Shown here: piece by piece, positions 35,329 through 43,355 of the stretch
How positions within the stretch are numbered: position 1 is the stretch's first letter
How the letters are laid out: each line of letters begins with the position of its first letter
Assembly (NCBI RefSeq): GCF_035987325.1
Contig: NZ_CP108488.1
Span: forward strand, 6,262,001-6,326,000
Direction of reading: 5' to 3'
Length of the DNA: 64,000 bases
From: Streptomyces sp. NBC_01244
GTDB lineage: Bacteria; Actinomycetota; Actinomycetes; Streptomycetales; Streptomycetaceae
Translations under genes and position numbers: made by a program
Notes under the pieces: model-generated
The model's database searches: none
What the model saw: the letters and a program-made list of their open reading frames with translations, nothing else
What the model was told of the DNA's origin: nothing

Positions 35329-36255
35329 CTACGGGCGGCCCGTGACGACCGCCGCCAGGGTGGTGCCCCGGGGGAAGGCGCCCTCGCGGGTCAGGGCGAG
35401 CAGGGCCCAGAGGAGCTTCGCCACGTAGATCCGCTCCACCGGCAGGCCGTGGCGGGACTCGAAGTCCGCCGCGAACCGCTCCAGCTCGGCGGGGACGCGG
35501 GCGTACCCGCCGTGGGCGTAGCCCTCGGCCAGCGACCAGTCGCCCGCGGGACCGCCGAACGCGGCCGTCTGGAGGGAACGTATCTCCGCCTCCAGGAAGC
35601 CGCCCCCGACCACCGGGACCCCCAGCGCCCGCTGCCCCGCGCCGAGCCCCGCCGCCAGTCCGGCCAGGGTGCCCCCGGTCCCGCAGGCCACGGCGGCCAC
35701 GTCACAGGCACCGCTCAGCTCGCGGCCCAGCTCGGCGCAGCCGTGCAGCGCGAGTGCGTTGCTGCCGCCCTCGGGGATCACGTAGGCCCCCTGCGCGCCC
35801 GCCGGCGCGGGCAGCCCGGCCTTGTCCCGGTAGGCCGCCCGGGTGACGAAGTGCAGCCGCATGCCGTCCGCCGCGCACCGGGCCAGCGAGTCGTTCAGCG
35901 GCCGCCCCGCGAGCTCGTCCCCCCGTACGATCCCCACGGTCGCCAGCCCCAGCAGCCGGCCGGCCGCGGCGGTGGCCCGGAGGTGGTTGGAGTAGGCCCC
36001 GCCGAAGGTCACGAGCTCCGGGTAACCGCCCGCGACGGCGGCCCGCAGGTTCGGCGCGAGCTTGCGCCACTTGTTGCCGGGCAGCTCCGGATGCACCAGA
36101 TCGTCCCGCTTGAGCAGCAGCCGCACCCCGTGGGCGGCGAACCGCTCGTCGCGGACCTCCCGCAACGGCGAGGCCGGCCGGGGCCGCAGGACCAGTTCGG
36201 GGTCGGGGGCGGGGCCGGGGTCGGGGTCGGGGTCGGGGGCGAATGAACGTTCCAC
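35329..36255 (-). CDS. ACC deaminase / D-cysteine desulfhydrase family PLP enzyme
   Basis: 308-residue fold-type II PLP enzyme. LPGNKWRKLAPN carries the Schiff-base Lys, TFGGAYSNHLRATAAAG contains the substrate-binding Ser, and CGTGGTLAGLAAGL is the phosphate loop. Sequence alone does not separate ACC deaminase from D-cysteine desulfhydrase. The N-terminus has an odd DPDPDPGPAPDPE repeat from a GGGGTC-type DNA repeat (about 36203-36240). The start is GTG 36255. It converges on the antiporter gene. Confidence 0.85.
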   Translation of the reverse strand: MERSFAPDPDPDPGPAPDPELVLRPRPASPLREVRDERFAAHGVRLLLKRDDLVHPELPGNKWRKLAPNLRAAVAGGYPELVTFGGAYSNHLRATAAAGRLLGLATVGIVRGDELAGRPLNDSLARCAADGMRLHFVTRAAYRDKAGLPAPAGAQGAYVIPEGGSNALALHGCAELGRELSGACDVAAVACGTGGTLAGLAAGLGAGQRALGVPVVGGGFLEAEIRSLQTAAFGGPAGDWSLAEGYAHGGYARVPAELERFAADFESRHGLPVERIYVAKLLWALLALTREGAFPRGTTLAAVVTGRP

Positions 36256-36330
36256 CCGCCCATTGTGTGCCGCACCCGCCCGTTCCGTCGCACGTCAGAG
36301 CGGGTCTGCCCCGGGCGGCCGTACCGGCGG

Positions 36331-36921
36331 CTACTTGAGGCGTTCCGTGATGCGGTCGCGCATCGAGGCCATCGTGAAGCCCTTCGGGTCGATCTTGCCC
36401 GGGCGCCATTCGAGGTGGCCGACGACCGAGCGGGCGGACCAGCCGTGGGCACGGCACAGGGCGGCCGACGCGCGGGCCATGGCGTCGAGTTGCGGGGCCG
36501 GCCAGGGGTCCTCGCCGTCGCCGAGGTTCTCGCACTCGAAGCCGTAGAAGTGGCGGTTGCCGTCGGTGTTCGCGTGCTGGTCGGGCGGGAGGCGCTTCTC
36601 GGCGATCACCGCCGCCAGGACGTCGGAGTCGCCCGCGCCCGCGTGGTTGGCGCGGCCGTGGCCGACCAGGTGCACCCGGCCGTCCTTGGTGATCACGCCG
36701 TGGCAGAGCGGGCCGGGGAGGTCCGGGTGGCCGTCGTGGCAGAGCCGGACGGTGTACGCGGTCCCGTGCGTGACGGTGTGGTGGAGCATCACTCCGTGCA
36801 CCGGGCCCCAGGGGCCCTTGTGGTTGCGGTTGTGGGTGCGCCAGTCGCCGACTTCGACGACCGTCAGACCCTCGGCCCGCAGGGCGCTCAGGAACCGGTC
36901 CGCGGACAGGGGTGCGGACAT
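36331..36921 (-). CDS. N-acetylmuramoyl-L-alanine amidase (amidase_2 domain), no signal peptide
   Basis: 196-residue protein that is a single amidase_2/PGRP-type zinc amidase domain. VMLHHTVTHGTAY has the first zinc His, RHFYGFECENLGDG the conserved Tyr/Glu region, and VVGHLEWRPGKIDPKGF the second His and the usual KxDP. There is no export signal, as in phage endolysins, but no other phage genes are near. It could act on internal muropeptides or be released on lysis. Confidence 0.88.
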   Translation of the reverse strand: MSAPLSADRFLSALRAEGLTVVEVGDWRTHNRNHKGPWGPVHGVMLHHTVTHGTAYTVRLCHDGHPDLPGPLCHGVITKDGRVHLVGHGRANHAGAGDSDVLAAVIAEKRLPPDQHANTDGNRHFYGFECENLGDGEDPWPAPQLDAMARASAALCRAHGWSARSVVGHLEWRPGKIDPKGFTMASMRDRITERLK

Positions 36922-37013
36922 GACCGCCTCCTTGGCTGTGAGTAGTCGAATGATTACTCAACGTTTAGTGGAGGCGGTCGTTCCGTCGCAAGGGCGCGCA
37001 CCCGGCGCACGGC

Positions 37014-38210
37014 TCACGCGGAGGCGAGCCACAGGTCGGGGCCGAAGACCTCGTAGTGGATGTGCGCGGGGGCCACGCCCTTGGCGATGAGCTGCTCGCG
37101 GGCCGCCCGCATGAAGGGGAGGGGGCCGCAGAGGTAGGCCTTCGTGCCCGGGGCGACCGGGACGGCGGTGAGGTCGAGCAGGCCCTCGTGGTCGCCGGGC
37201 TCGGCGTCGGCTTCGTACCAGAAGTGCGCGGAGGCGTCGGGGAGCTTGTGGGCCAGGGCGCGGTGGTCGGCGCGCAGGGCGTGGTCGGCGGGGGAGCGGT
37301 CGGCGTGCAGGACGGTGACCGGGGCCGTGTGGGCGGTGTCGGCGAGGTGTTCCAGCATGGAGAGCATCGGGGTGCAGCCGATGCCGGCCGAGGCCAGGAT
37401 CACGGGCGCGTCGGAGTCCTGGAGGGCGAGGTCGCCGTAGGGGGCCGAGACGCGCAGGGTGTCGCCGGCGGCGACCTCGGTGTGCAGGTGGTGGGAGACC
37501 TCGCCGTCGGGGCCGGTGGCGGCCGGGCCGTGGACGCGCTTGACGGTGATCGAGCGGACGGGGGAGCCGGGGGCGCTGGAGAGGCTGTACTGGCGGATCT
37601 GGCGGGCGCCGTCGGGGAGTTCGACCTGGACGGAGACGTACTGTCCGGGCTTGAAGCCGGGTGCGGGGGAACCGTCGGCCGGGGTCAGGTGGAAGGTGGT
37701 GCAGTCCGCGGTCTCCTCGACGCGGGCGGCGACCGTCCAGGTGCGCCAGACGTCTCCGGCGAGGACCTGCTGCTCGGCGTAGAGGCGTTCCTCGATGGTG
37801 ATGAGGGCGTTGGCCATGAGCCAGTAGACCTCGTCCCAGGCCTCGGCCACCTCGGGGGTGACGGCCTCGCCGAGGATCTCCACGATCGCTTCGAAGAGGT
37901 GCTTGTGGACGACGGGGTACTGCTCGCGGGTGACGCCGAGGGAGGCGTGCTTGTGGGCGATGCGGCCCAGCATCACGTCGGGCCGGGTGTCGGGGTGGGC
38001 GACGAGGTGGGTCGCGAAGGCGGCTATGGAGCCGGCGAGGGCCTGCTTCTGGAGACCGGCGTTCTGGTTGCCGCGGTTGAAGAGGTCGCGGATCAGTTCG
38101 GGGTGGGCCGCGAAGAGCTTCCCGTAGAAGAGCTCCGTGATGTCGCCGATGGCCGCGCCGACGGCGGGCAGGGTGGCTCGTACGGTCGCGGTCGACTTCT
38201 CGGAAAGCAT
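37014..38210 (-). CDS. hmpA: flavohemoprotein (nitric oxide dioxygenase)
   Basis: 398-residue NO-detoxifying enzyme that oxidises NO to nitrate. The globin domain is residues 1-140 (proximal His in the AHKHASLGV / YPVVHKHLF region), the FAD domain about 150-260 (RQYSLSSAPG), and the NAD(P)H domain about 265-398 (ASAGIGCTPMLSML, YLCGPLPFM). ATG 38210 is preceded by GAGGAG. The nsrR gene lies upstream on the same strand, and an NsrR-type inverted repeat covers the promoter region. Confidence 0.95.
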   Translation of the reverse strand: MLSEKSTATVRATLPAVGAAIGDITELFYGKLFAAHPELIRDLFNRGNQNAGLQKQALAGSIAAFATHLVAHPDTRPDVMLGRIAHKHASLGVTREQYPVVHKHLFEAIVEILGEAVTPEVAEAWDEVYWLMANALITIEERLYAEQQVLAGDVWRTWTVAARVEETADCTTFHLTPADGSPAPGFKPGQYVSVQVELPDGARQIRQYSLSSAPGSPVRSITVKRVHGPAATGPDGEVSHHLHTEVAAGDTLRVSAPYGDLALQDSDAPVILASAGIGCTPMLSMLEHLADTAHTAPVTVLHADRSPADHALRADHRALAHKLPDASAHFWYEADAEPGDHEGLLDLTAVPVAPGTKAYLCGPLPFMRAAREQLIAKGVAPAHIHYEVFGPDLWLASA

Positions 38211-38246
38211 CGGTGACTCCTCGGGTCGGGGCGGATCGTGTAAGTG

Positions 38247-38265
38247 GAATATGAGATGCGTATTC
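38247..38265. promoter_or_regulatory. NsrR-type operator upstream of hmpA
   Basis: GAATATGAGATGCGTATTC has perfect outer arms GAATA/TATTC and further symmetric bases. It lies about 40 bases before the hmpA start. NsrR represses only hmpA genes and itself in S. coelicolor. Confidence 0.75.
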
Positions 38266-38378
38266 AAGGAGAGGGGTTGCGGGTGTCCACTGCGGGGTGG
38301 ACTTGTGTTCGAAGGGATGGTGAAGGTCAGGCTATGTGGGCCCGGTGGCGGCGCGAACCGGCCATCCGGCCTTCGTCG

Positions 38379-38831
38379 TCAGGGTCTTCCGGCCCCTGGC
38401 GATCCGCCCGAAATGCCCAGCAGGAGGGGACCGGTCGGGGCCGCGACCAGGTCGTTCACCGTCAGCGGGTCCAGGGAGGCGAAGAAGGCCTCCTGGGCCC
38501 GGCGCAACGCCCCGCGCAGTACGCAGGCACCGCGCAGCGGGCACGGGACGGTGCCGTCGCAGTCGACGACGTCGCCGGCGCCCTCCAGCTCGCGGACCAC
38601 CCCGCCCACCGAGGCGGCGCGCCCGGCGGCGGTCAGGGTGAGGCCGCCGCCGCGTCCGCGGCGGGCTTCGACCAGGCCGAGATGCTGCAGCTTGGCGACC
38701 ACTTTCGCGGTGTGGGTGTACGGGACCTCCATGGTCGCCGCCACGTCGCGCGTGGTCGGGAGGTCCGCCTCCGCGACGGCCAGGCGCATCAGGACGCGCA
38801 GGGCGAGGTCGGTGAATCGGGTCAGCCGCAT
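38379..38831 (-). CDS. nsrR: Rrf2-family NO-sensing repressor NsrR
   Basis: 150-residue iron-sulfur regulator. The winged helix is in residues 1-65 (PTTRDVAATMEVPYTHTAKVV). The cluster-binding loop CDGTVPCPLRGAC gives C91, C97 and C103 with the C-x5-C-x5-C spacing of NsrR. ATG 38831 is chosen; a TTG start eight codons upstream would overlap the operator. It is adjacent to hmpA and divergent from the encapsulin gene. Nitric oxide damages the cluster and derepresses hmpA. Confidence 0.93.
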   Translation of the reverse strand: MRLTRFTDLALRVLMRLAVAEADLPTTRDVAATMEVPYTHTAKVVAKLQHLGLVEARRGRGGGLTLTAAGRAASVGGVVRELEGAGDVVDCDGTVPCPLRGACVLRGALRRAQEAFFASLDPLTVNDLVAAPTGPLLLGISGGSPGAGRP

Positions 38832-38846
38832 GGGTCCAGCGTAGAA

Positions 38847-38869
38847 AACTTGCATCCTGCGTGCAAATT
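38847..38869. promoter_or_regulatory. NsrR-type 11-1-11 operator upstream of nsrR
   Basis: The arms AACTTGCATCC and GCGTGCAAATT flank a single central T. This is the 11-1-11 inverted-repeat form described for Streptomyces NsrR sites. It lies 15 bases before the nsrR start. Confidence 0.82.
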
Positions 38870-39056
38870 AAACGACGGTCATCGCGCGGGATGGCTGAAA
38901 CGGGTGGGATCCGAGTGTCTCGTGGGGCGGGAGTTGAGCTCAAGAGAGTGCCCAGCCACGAACGGAGTAGTCCCACCCTTTTGTGTAATGGTCCCACCAC
39001 GGTCCGTACTGAAAGGCTCCGATCGCAGATTCATGGAGTGATCGAAGGGGAAATTC

Positions 39057-40463
39057 ATGTCGGTCCAGGCAGGTTCCGAATCCGAGGCCCAGGCACCGCA
39101 GCGCAGTCTGGGAACATCGGCCGCGCGGAACTTGGCAACCACGACCAAGTCCGCGCCCCAGATGCAGGAGATCACCTCGCGGTGGCTCCTGAAGATGCTC
39201 CCCTGGGTGTCCGTCCAGGGCGGCACGTACCGGGTCAACCGGCGGCTGAGCTACTCGGTCGGCAACGGCATCGTGGAGTTCATCAAGACCGGCACGCAGG
39301 TGCAGGTGATTCCGGCGGAGCTGGGGGAGCTCCCCGTGCTGCGCGACTACGACGACCCTGACGCGCTTGCCGAACTCGCCGCGCGCTGCCACCAGATCGA
39401 CTTCGAACCGGGCCAGGAGCTCACCTCCTTCGGCAGCCCCGCCGACAAGGTGTTCCTGCTCGCCCACGGGCGCATCGACCAGATCGGCCCCGGCCCCTAC
39501 GGTGACGACGCCGTCCTGCAGACCGTCGCCGACGGGGCCTTCTTCGGTGAGGACTCCCTCGTCGACGAGGAGGCCATCTGGGAGTACACCGCCCGCGCCG
39601 CCACCGCCGGCACCGCGCTCGTCCTCTCCCGCCAGGACTTCCAGATCCTCGCCGACCGGGTCGACTCGCTGCGGGCGCACGTGGACTCCGTACGGTCCCT
39701 GCCGGAGCAGCGCACCAACAAGTACGGCGAGGCCGCGATCGACCTTTCCGCCGGCCACCAGGGCGAGGCCGTGCTGCCGGGCACCTTCGTGGACTACGAG
39801 GCCCGGCCGCGCGAGTACGAACTCTCCATTGCCCAAACGGTTCTGCGCGTGCACACCCGCGTCGCCGACCTCTACAACCAGCCGATGAACCAGACCGAGC
39901 AGCAGCTGCGGCTCACGGTCGAGGCGCTGCGCGAGCGCCAGGAGCACGAGATGCTCAACAACCGCGACTTCGGCCTCCTGCACAATGCCGACTACGACCA
40001 GCGCATCCAGTCCCACGACGGCGCGCCCAGCCCCGACGACATGGACCAGCTGCTCAGCATGCGGCGCGGCTCCAAGTTCTTCCTGGCCCACCCCAAGGCC
40101 ATCGCCGCCTTCGGGCGCGAGTGCAACAAGCGCGGGCTGTACCCGGAGTCGGTGGAGATCGGCGGGCACCGGGTGCCGGCCTGGCGCGGGGTCCCGATGT
40201 TCCCGTCCAACAAGATCCCGATCAGCGACGCCCGTACGACCTCCATCCTCTGCATGCGCACCGGCGAGGACGAGTCGGGCGTGATCGGCCTGCACCAACC
40301 CGGGATCCCGGACGAGATCGAGCCGAGCACCTCGGTGCGGTTCATGGGGATCAGCGAGCAGGCGATCATCTCGTACCTGGTCACCACCTACTTCTCCGCG
40401 GCGGTACTGGTACCGGACGCGCTCGGTGTCCTGGAGAACGTCGAGATCGCCCGCTGGAGCTGA
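39057..40463 (+). CDS. family 2B encapsulin shell protein with inserted cyclic-nucleotide-binding-type domain (EshA-like)
   Basis: 468-residue subunit of an HK97-fold protein nanocompartment. The shell fold begins at about residues 35-95 ([21 protein letters not shown]), is interrupted by a CAP_ED-type domain (about 95-215: [25 protein letters not shown] cut here to its key Gly/Ala-Asp pattern, then [10 protein letters not shown]), and resumes to the C-terminus ([42 protein letters not shown]). Homologues were first known as EshA, needed for secondary metabolism in S. griseus. The canonical phosphate-binding Arg position appears to be Tyr177. AAGGGG precedes ATG 39057. The next gene encodes a typical cargo. 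Confidence 0.92.
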   Translation: MSVQAGSESEAQAPQRSLGTSAARNLATTTKSAPQMQEITSRWLLKMLPWVSVQGGTYRVNRRLSYSVGNGIVEFIKTGTQVQVIPAELGELPVLRDYDDPDALAELAARCHQIDFEPGQELTSFGSPADKVFLLAHGRIDQIGPGPYGDDAVLQTVADGAFFGEDSLVDEEAIWEYTARAATAGTALVLSRQDFQILADRVDSLRAHVDSVRSLPEQRTNKYGEAAIDLSAGHQGEAVLPGTFVDYEARPREYELSIAQTVLRVHTRVADLYNQPMNQTEQQLRLTVEALRERQEHEMLNNRDFGLLHNADYDQRIQSHDGAPSPDDMDQLLSMRRGSKFFLAHPKAIAAFGRECNKRGLYPESVEIGGHRVPAWRGVPMFPSNKIPISDARTTSILCMRTGEDESGVIGLHQPGIPDEIEPSTSVRFMGISEQAIISYLVTTYFSAAVLVPDALGVLENVEIARWS

Positions 40464-40490
40464 CCCGGCCGACGCGGGAGCGAGGGCCAC

Positions 40491-40540
40491 GGAGCAGGAC
40501 GGGACAGGACGGGACAGGACGGGACGGGACGGGACGGAGC
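40491..40540. repeat. GGGAC pentamer/decamer tandem repeat between encapsulin and cargo genes
   Basis: Units of GGACGGGACA and GGGAC run from about 40491 to 40536, just upstream of the cargo ribosome site (GGAG at about 40535). It is likely to vary in copy number by slippage. Confidence 0.85.
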
Positions 40541-40549
40541 GCACACGCC

Positions 40550-41605
40550 ATGTCGACCACTGAGGCGATCACCACCAGCGAGGGGCAGGAAGCCGCCGTC
40601 CTGCTGGAGCGGACGAGAGAAACGGTCAACCCGGAACTGCGCCGGACCGTGGAGAGCCTGCCCGGTTCGATGCGGCGGGTCGCGATGTACCACTTCGGCT
40701 GGGAGCACGAGGACGGCACCCCGGCGGCGGGCAGCGCCGGCAAGGCCATCCGGCCCGCCCTGGTGCTGGCCGCCGCGCAGGCCGTGCGCGGCGACGCGGG
40801 GGCCGGGGAGGCCGGGGAGGCCGTACGGCCGGCCGTGGCCGTGGAGCTGGCGCACAATTTCACGCTGCTGCACGACGACGTCATCGACAAGGACGTGCGC
40901 AGGCGCGGCAGGCCGACGGCCTGGACGGTCTTCGGCACCTCGGACGCGATCATCACGGGCGATGCCATGATGGCGCTCGCGCTGCGGCTGCTCGCCGAGG
41001 ACCCGCATCCGGCCTCGGCGGCCGCCTCGGCGAGGCTCGCCGCCTGCATCGTCGAGCTGTGCGCGGGCCAGCAGGCGGACTGCGCCTTCGAGCAGCGCCG
41101 CAGCGTCTCCCTCGACGAGTGCCTGACCATGGCCACGGCCAAGACCGGCGCCCTGCTGGGCTGCTCGTGCGCGCTCGGCGCGCTGTACGCGGGGGCCGGC
41201 CCGGACGAGGTCGACGCCATGGACGCCTTCGGCCGGGAGGCCGGGCTGGCGTTCCAGCTCATCGACGACCTGATCGGCATCTGGGGGGACCCCGGCCACA
41301 CCGGAAAGCCCGCCGGAGCCGATCTGCTGGCCCGCAAGAAGTCCCTCCCGGTCGTGGCCGCCCTCACCTCGGGCACCACGGCGGGGGAGGAGCTGGCCGC
41401 GCTGTACGCGGGCCCCATGACCGGGGACGACGTGGGCAGGGCGGCCGCGGCGGTGGAGCGGGCCGGGGGGCGGGACTGGGCGCAGGCCCACGCGGCCGAC
41501 CGGATGGGGCGGGCGGTGCAGCAGCTGTCGCGGGCCGTGCCGGACCTCGGGGCGGCGGGCGGACTGCTGGCGCTGGCGGAGTTCGTGACGCGGCGTACGA
41601 AGTGA
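40550..41605 (+). CDS. polyprenyl diphosphate synthase, probable encapsulin cargo
   Basis: 351-residue trans-isoprenyl diphosphate synthase. FARM motif LLHDDVIDKD (D109, D110, D113) and SARM FQLIDDLIGIWGD (D239, D240) bind Mg-diphosphate; the fifth SARM position is Gly243 rather than Asp. KAIRPALVLAAA and KTGALLG are other conserved lysine regions. The first 25 residues (MSTTEAITTSEG) look disordered, as expected for family 2 cargo-loading tails. It follows the encapsulin gene by 86 bases. Polyprenyl synthases are established family 2B cargo types. Product chain length is unknown. Confidence 0.9.
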   Translation: MSTTEAITTSEGQEAAVLLERTRETVNPELRRTVESLPGSMRRVAMYHFGWEHEDGTPAAGSAGKAIRPALVLAAAQAVRGDAGAGEAGEAVRPAVAVELAHNFTLLHDDVIDKDVRRRGRPTAWTVFGTSDAIITGDAMMALALRLLAEDPHPASAAASARLAACIVELCAGQQADCAFEQRRSVSLDECLTMATAKTGALLGCSCALGALYAGAGPDEVDAMDAFGREAGLAFQLIDDLIGIWGDPGHTGKPAGADLLARKKSLPVVAALTSGTTAGEELAALYAGPMTGDDVGRAAAAVERAGGRDWAQAHAADRMGRAVQQLSRAVPDLGAAGGLLALAEFVTRRTK

Positions 41606-41661
41606 CGACGACGTGACCACGGCGTGACCGCGACCACGTAGGGGCGAGGGGGGACCTCTGG

Positions 41662-41700
41662 AGGCCTGTTCCGGCACCGCACGGTGCCGGAACGGGCCTT
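41662..41700 (+). terminator. terminator after the encapsulin-cargo unit
   Basis: AGGCCTGTTCCGGCACC (41662-41678) pairs with GGTGCCGGAACGGGCCT (41683-41699), with one G-T pair, followed by TTT. Confidence 0.85.
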
Positions 41701-41746
41701 TCTGCGTGGGTGGGTCAACCCTAGGATCACTCACGGTTGTTGACGC

Positions 41747-41790
41747 GTGAATGACGTGAATGAAGTGAATGAAGTGAATGAAGTGAAGGG
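41747..41790. repeat. 9-bp GTGAATGAA tandem repeat
   Basis: Units at 41747, 41756, 41765 and 41774 (the first ends in GAC) are followed by a partial unit at 41783. It lies just before the GNAT start at 41799, where it may form the ribosome entry region. Confidence 0.9.
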
Positions 41791-41798
41791 TGTGACCC

Positions 41799-42398
41799 AT
41801 GGGGCTGGAGATACGTCAGGCCGGTCAATCGGACCGGGATGCCGTGGCGCGGCTGCTCGACGAGGCCTTCCGCGATGATCCGGTGAGCAGCTGGGTGTTC
41901 CCGGACCCGGATCACCGGGCGGCGGTGCACGGGAAGTTCCTGGGCGTGTTCGTCGACGTGGCCCTGGCCGAGGGCCGGATCGACTACGCGGTGGACGGTT
42001 CGGCGGCGGCGCTGTGGCTGCGGATCCCGGCGGGCGATCCGGACGCCGAGCACGTCGAGGACGAGGTCCCGGCGAAGATGCGGGCCGTGGCCGACCCGGA
42101 CAACGAGCGGTGCGAGCTGGTGGGCCGGCTCACGGGTGCGGTGCACCCGATGGCGGAGGAGCACGAGTACCTGCTGATGATCGCGGTCGCCCCGGGGCGG
42201 CAGGGCGAGGGGCGGGGTACGGAGTTGATCCGGCCGGTGCTGGAGCGCTGCGACCGGGAGGGCGTTCCGGCGTACCTGGAGGCGAGCAGCGAGCGCAGCA
42301 AGGGGCTGTACGAGCGGCTGGGCTGGCAGTTCACGGGCGAGGCGGTGCGGCTGCCGGACGGGCCGCTGATGTGGCCGATGTGGCGCAAGCCGCAGTGA
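41799..42398 (+). CDS. GNAT-family N-acetyltransferase
   Basis: 199-residue acetyltransferase. Motif A is LLMIAVAPGRQGEGRGTELI (RQGxGxG), motif B AYLEASSERSKGLYERLGW. The N-terminal half (DEAFRDDPVSSWVFPDPD) resembles the actinobacterial subfamily acting on small molecules. The substrate is unknown. The start ATG 41799 follows a run of 9-base repeats ending AGTGAAGGGTGTGACCC, whose AAGGG could serve as ribosome site. Confidence 0.88.
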   Translation: MGLEIRQAGQSDRDAVARLLDEAFRDDPVSSWVFPDPDHRAAVHGKFLGVFVDVALAEGRIDYAVDGSAAALWLRIPAGDPDAEHVEDEVPAKMRAVADPDNERCELVGRLTGAVHPMAEEHEYLLMIAVAPGRQGEGRGTELIRPVLERCDREGVPAYLEASSERSKGLYERLGWQFTGEAVRLPDGPLMWPMWRKPQ

Positions 42399-42500
42399 TT
42401 CCCGATCGCCGGTACCTGACCCCTTGCGATACCACTTCACCTGAAGTACTTTGATCGACGTGCCTCGATGGGGGTGCACTGTCGAACGGAAGAGAATCGC

Positions 42501-43085
42501 TTGCGCAAGCTCACGTACTTCATCGCCACCTCGGTCGACGGCTTCATCGGAGCCCCGGACGGCGACGCCGATTTCATCTACAGCCACCTCGACGCCGAGT
42601 TCATCGACTTCCTCAAGGCCGAGTACCCGGAGACCATCTCCGCCCCGGGGCGCGTCCAGCTCGGGATCGAGGACGCCGGACCGAAGCACTTCGACACGGT
42701 GCTCATGGGGCGCGGGACCTACGAGCCCGGCCTCAAGCTGGGCCTGACCAGCCCGTACGGGCACATGCGCGAGCAGTACGTGGTCTCGCGCTCGCTCACC
42801 GTCCCGCCCGACCCGGCGGTGCGGCTGATCGGCGGCGATCTGGTGGCGGAGGTCCGGGAACTGAAGGCCGGGGACGGGCTCGGCATCTGGCTGTGCGGCG
42901 GGGCGGACCTCGCGGGGCAGCTGATCGACGAGATCGACGAGTTCGTCGTCAAGACCTACCCGGTCCTCGTCGGCACCGGCATGCCGATGTCGCGCGCCGG
43001 GTTCGGGGCGCGCCCCCTGGAGCTGACCGGGGTCGAGACGTTCGGCGGCGGCCAGGTCGTCACCTCGTACGCGGTCAAGCGCTGA
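42501..43085 (+). CDS. dihydrofolate reductase / RibD C-terminal-domain family protein
   Basis: 194-residue reductase-fold protein of the RibD_C/DHFR-like family. It begins LRKLTYFIATSVDGFIGAPD, with VLMGRGTYEPG (NADPH-binding type) and GLGIWLCGGADLAGQLID typical of the family. TTG 42501 is chosen because GGAAGAGA precedes it and homologues begin MRKLTYF; ATG 42468 is an alternative without a ribosome site. The substrate is unknown; these proteins are widespread stand-alone reductases. Confidence 0.87.
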   Translation: MRKLTYFIATSVDGFIGAPDGDADFIYSHLDAEFIDFLKAEYPETISAPGRVQLGIEDAGPKHFDTVLMGRGTYEPGLKLGLTSPYGHMREQYVVSRSLTVPPDPAVRLIGGDLVAEVRELKAGDGLGIWLCGGADLAGQLIDEIDEFVVKTYPVLVGTGMPMSRAGFGARPLELTGVETFGGGQVVTSYAVKR

Positions 43086-43121
43086 CCCGCCGAAGCGGCG
43101 AAACCGGCCTACCGTGGAGGT

Positions 43122-43355
43122 ATGGCCGGTGAACAGCGGGAACAGCAGGCACACGGGACGGTCGCCCCGCGGGCCGGGCACGACCAGCAGTCGTGCCCGG
43201 TCTGCGGGAGCCCCGTCGACACGATGGTCGGACGGCGCAAATCCCTGGGGATCTTCGTCCCGGCATGGACTCCGGGTCCCTGCAGGAACCCGGAGTGCAC
43301 GGCGTACGAGCCCGAGGGAGGCCGGCCCGAGGGAGGCCGTCCCGAGGGGGCTTAG
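43122..43355 (+). CDS. small zinc-ribbon-like protein, unknown function
   Basis: Predicted 77-residue hydrophilic protein with two cysteine pairs, CPVC (residues 25-28) and CRNPEC (about 54-59), that could bind one zinc. The C-terminus is a PEGGR repeat. The start ATG 43122 has GGAGG only one base away, which is unusually close. The stop overlaps the 3' end of snpA by four bases (convergent). Coding status is moderately supported. Confidence 0.55.
   Translation: MAGEQREQQAHGTVAPRAGHDQQSCPVCGSPVDTMVGRRKSLGIFVPAWTPGPCRNPECTAYEPEGGRPEGGRPEGA

Noticed and set aside
36331..36921. Prophage remnant suggested by the signal-less amidase
   Set aside because: No integrase, structural phage gene or attachment repeat is nearby; neighbours are core metabolic genes.
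40491..41790. CRISPR-like array from the short tandem repeats
   Set aside because: Units are 5-10 bases without unique spacers; they are simple-sequence repeats.
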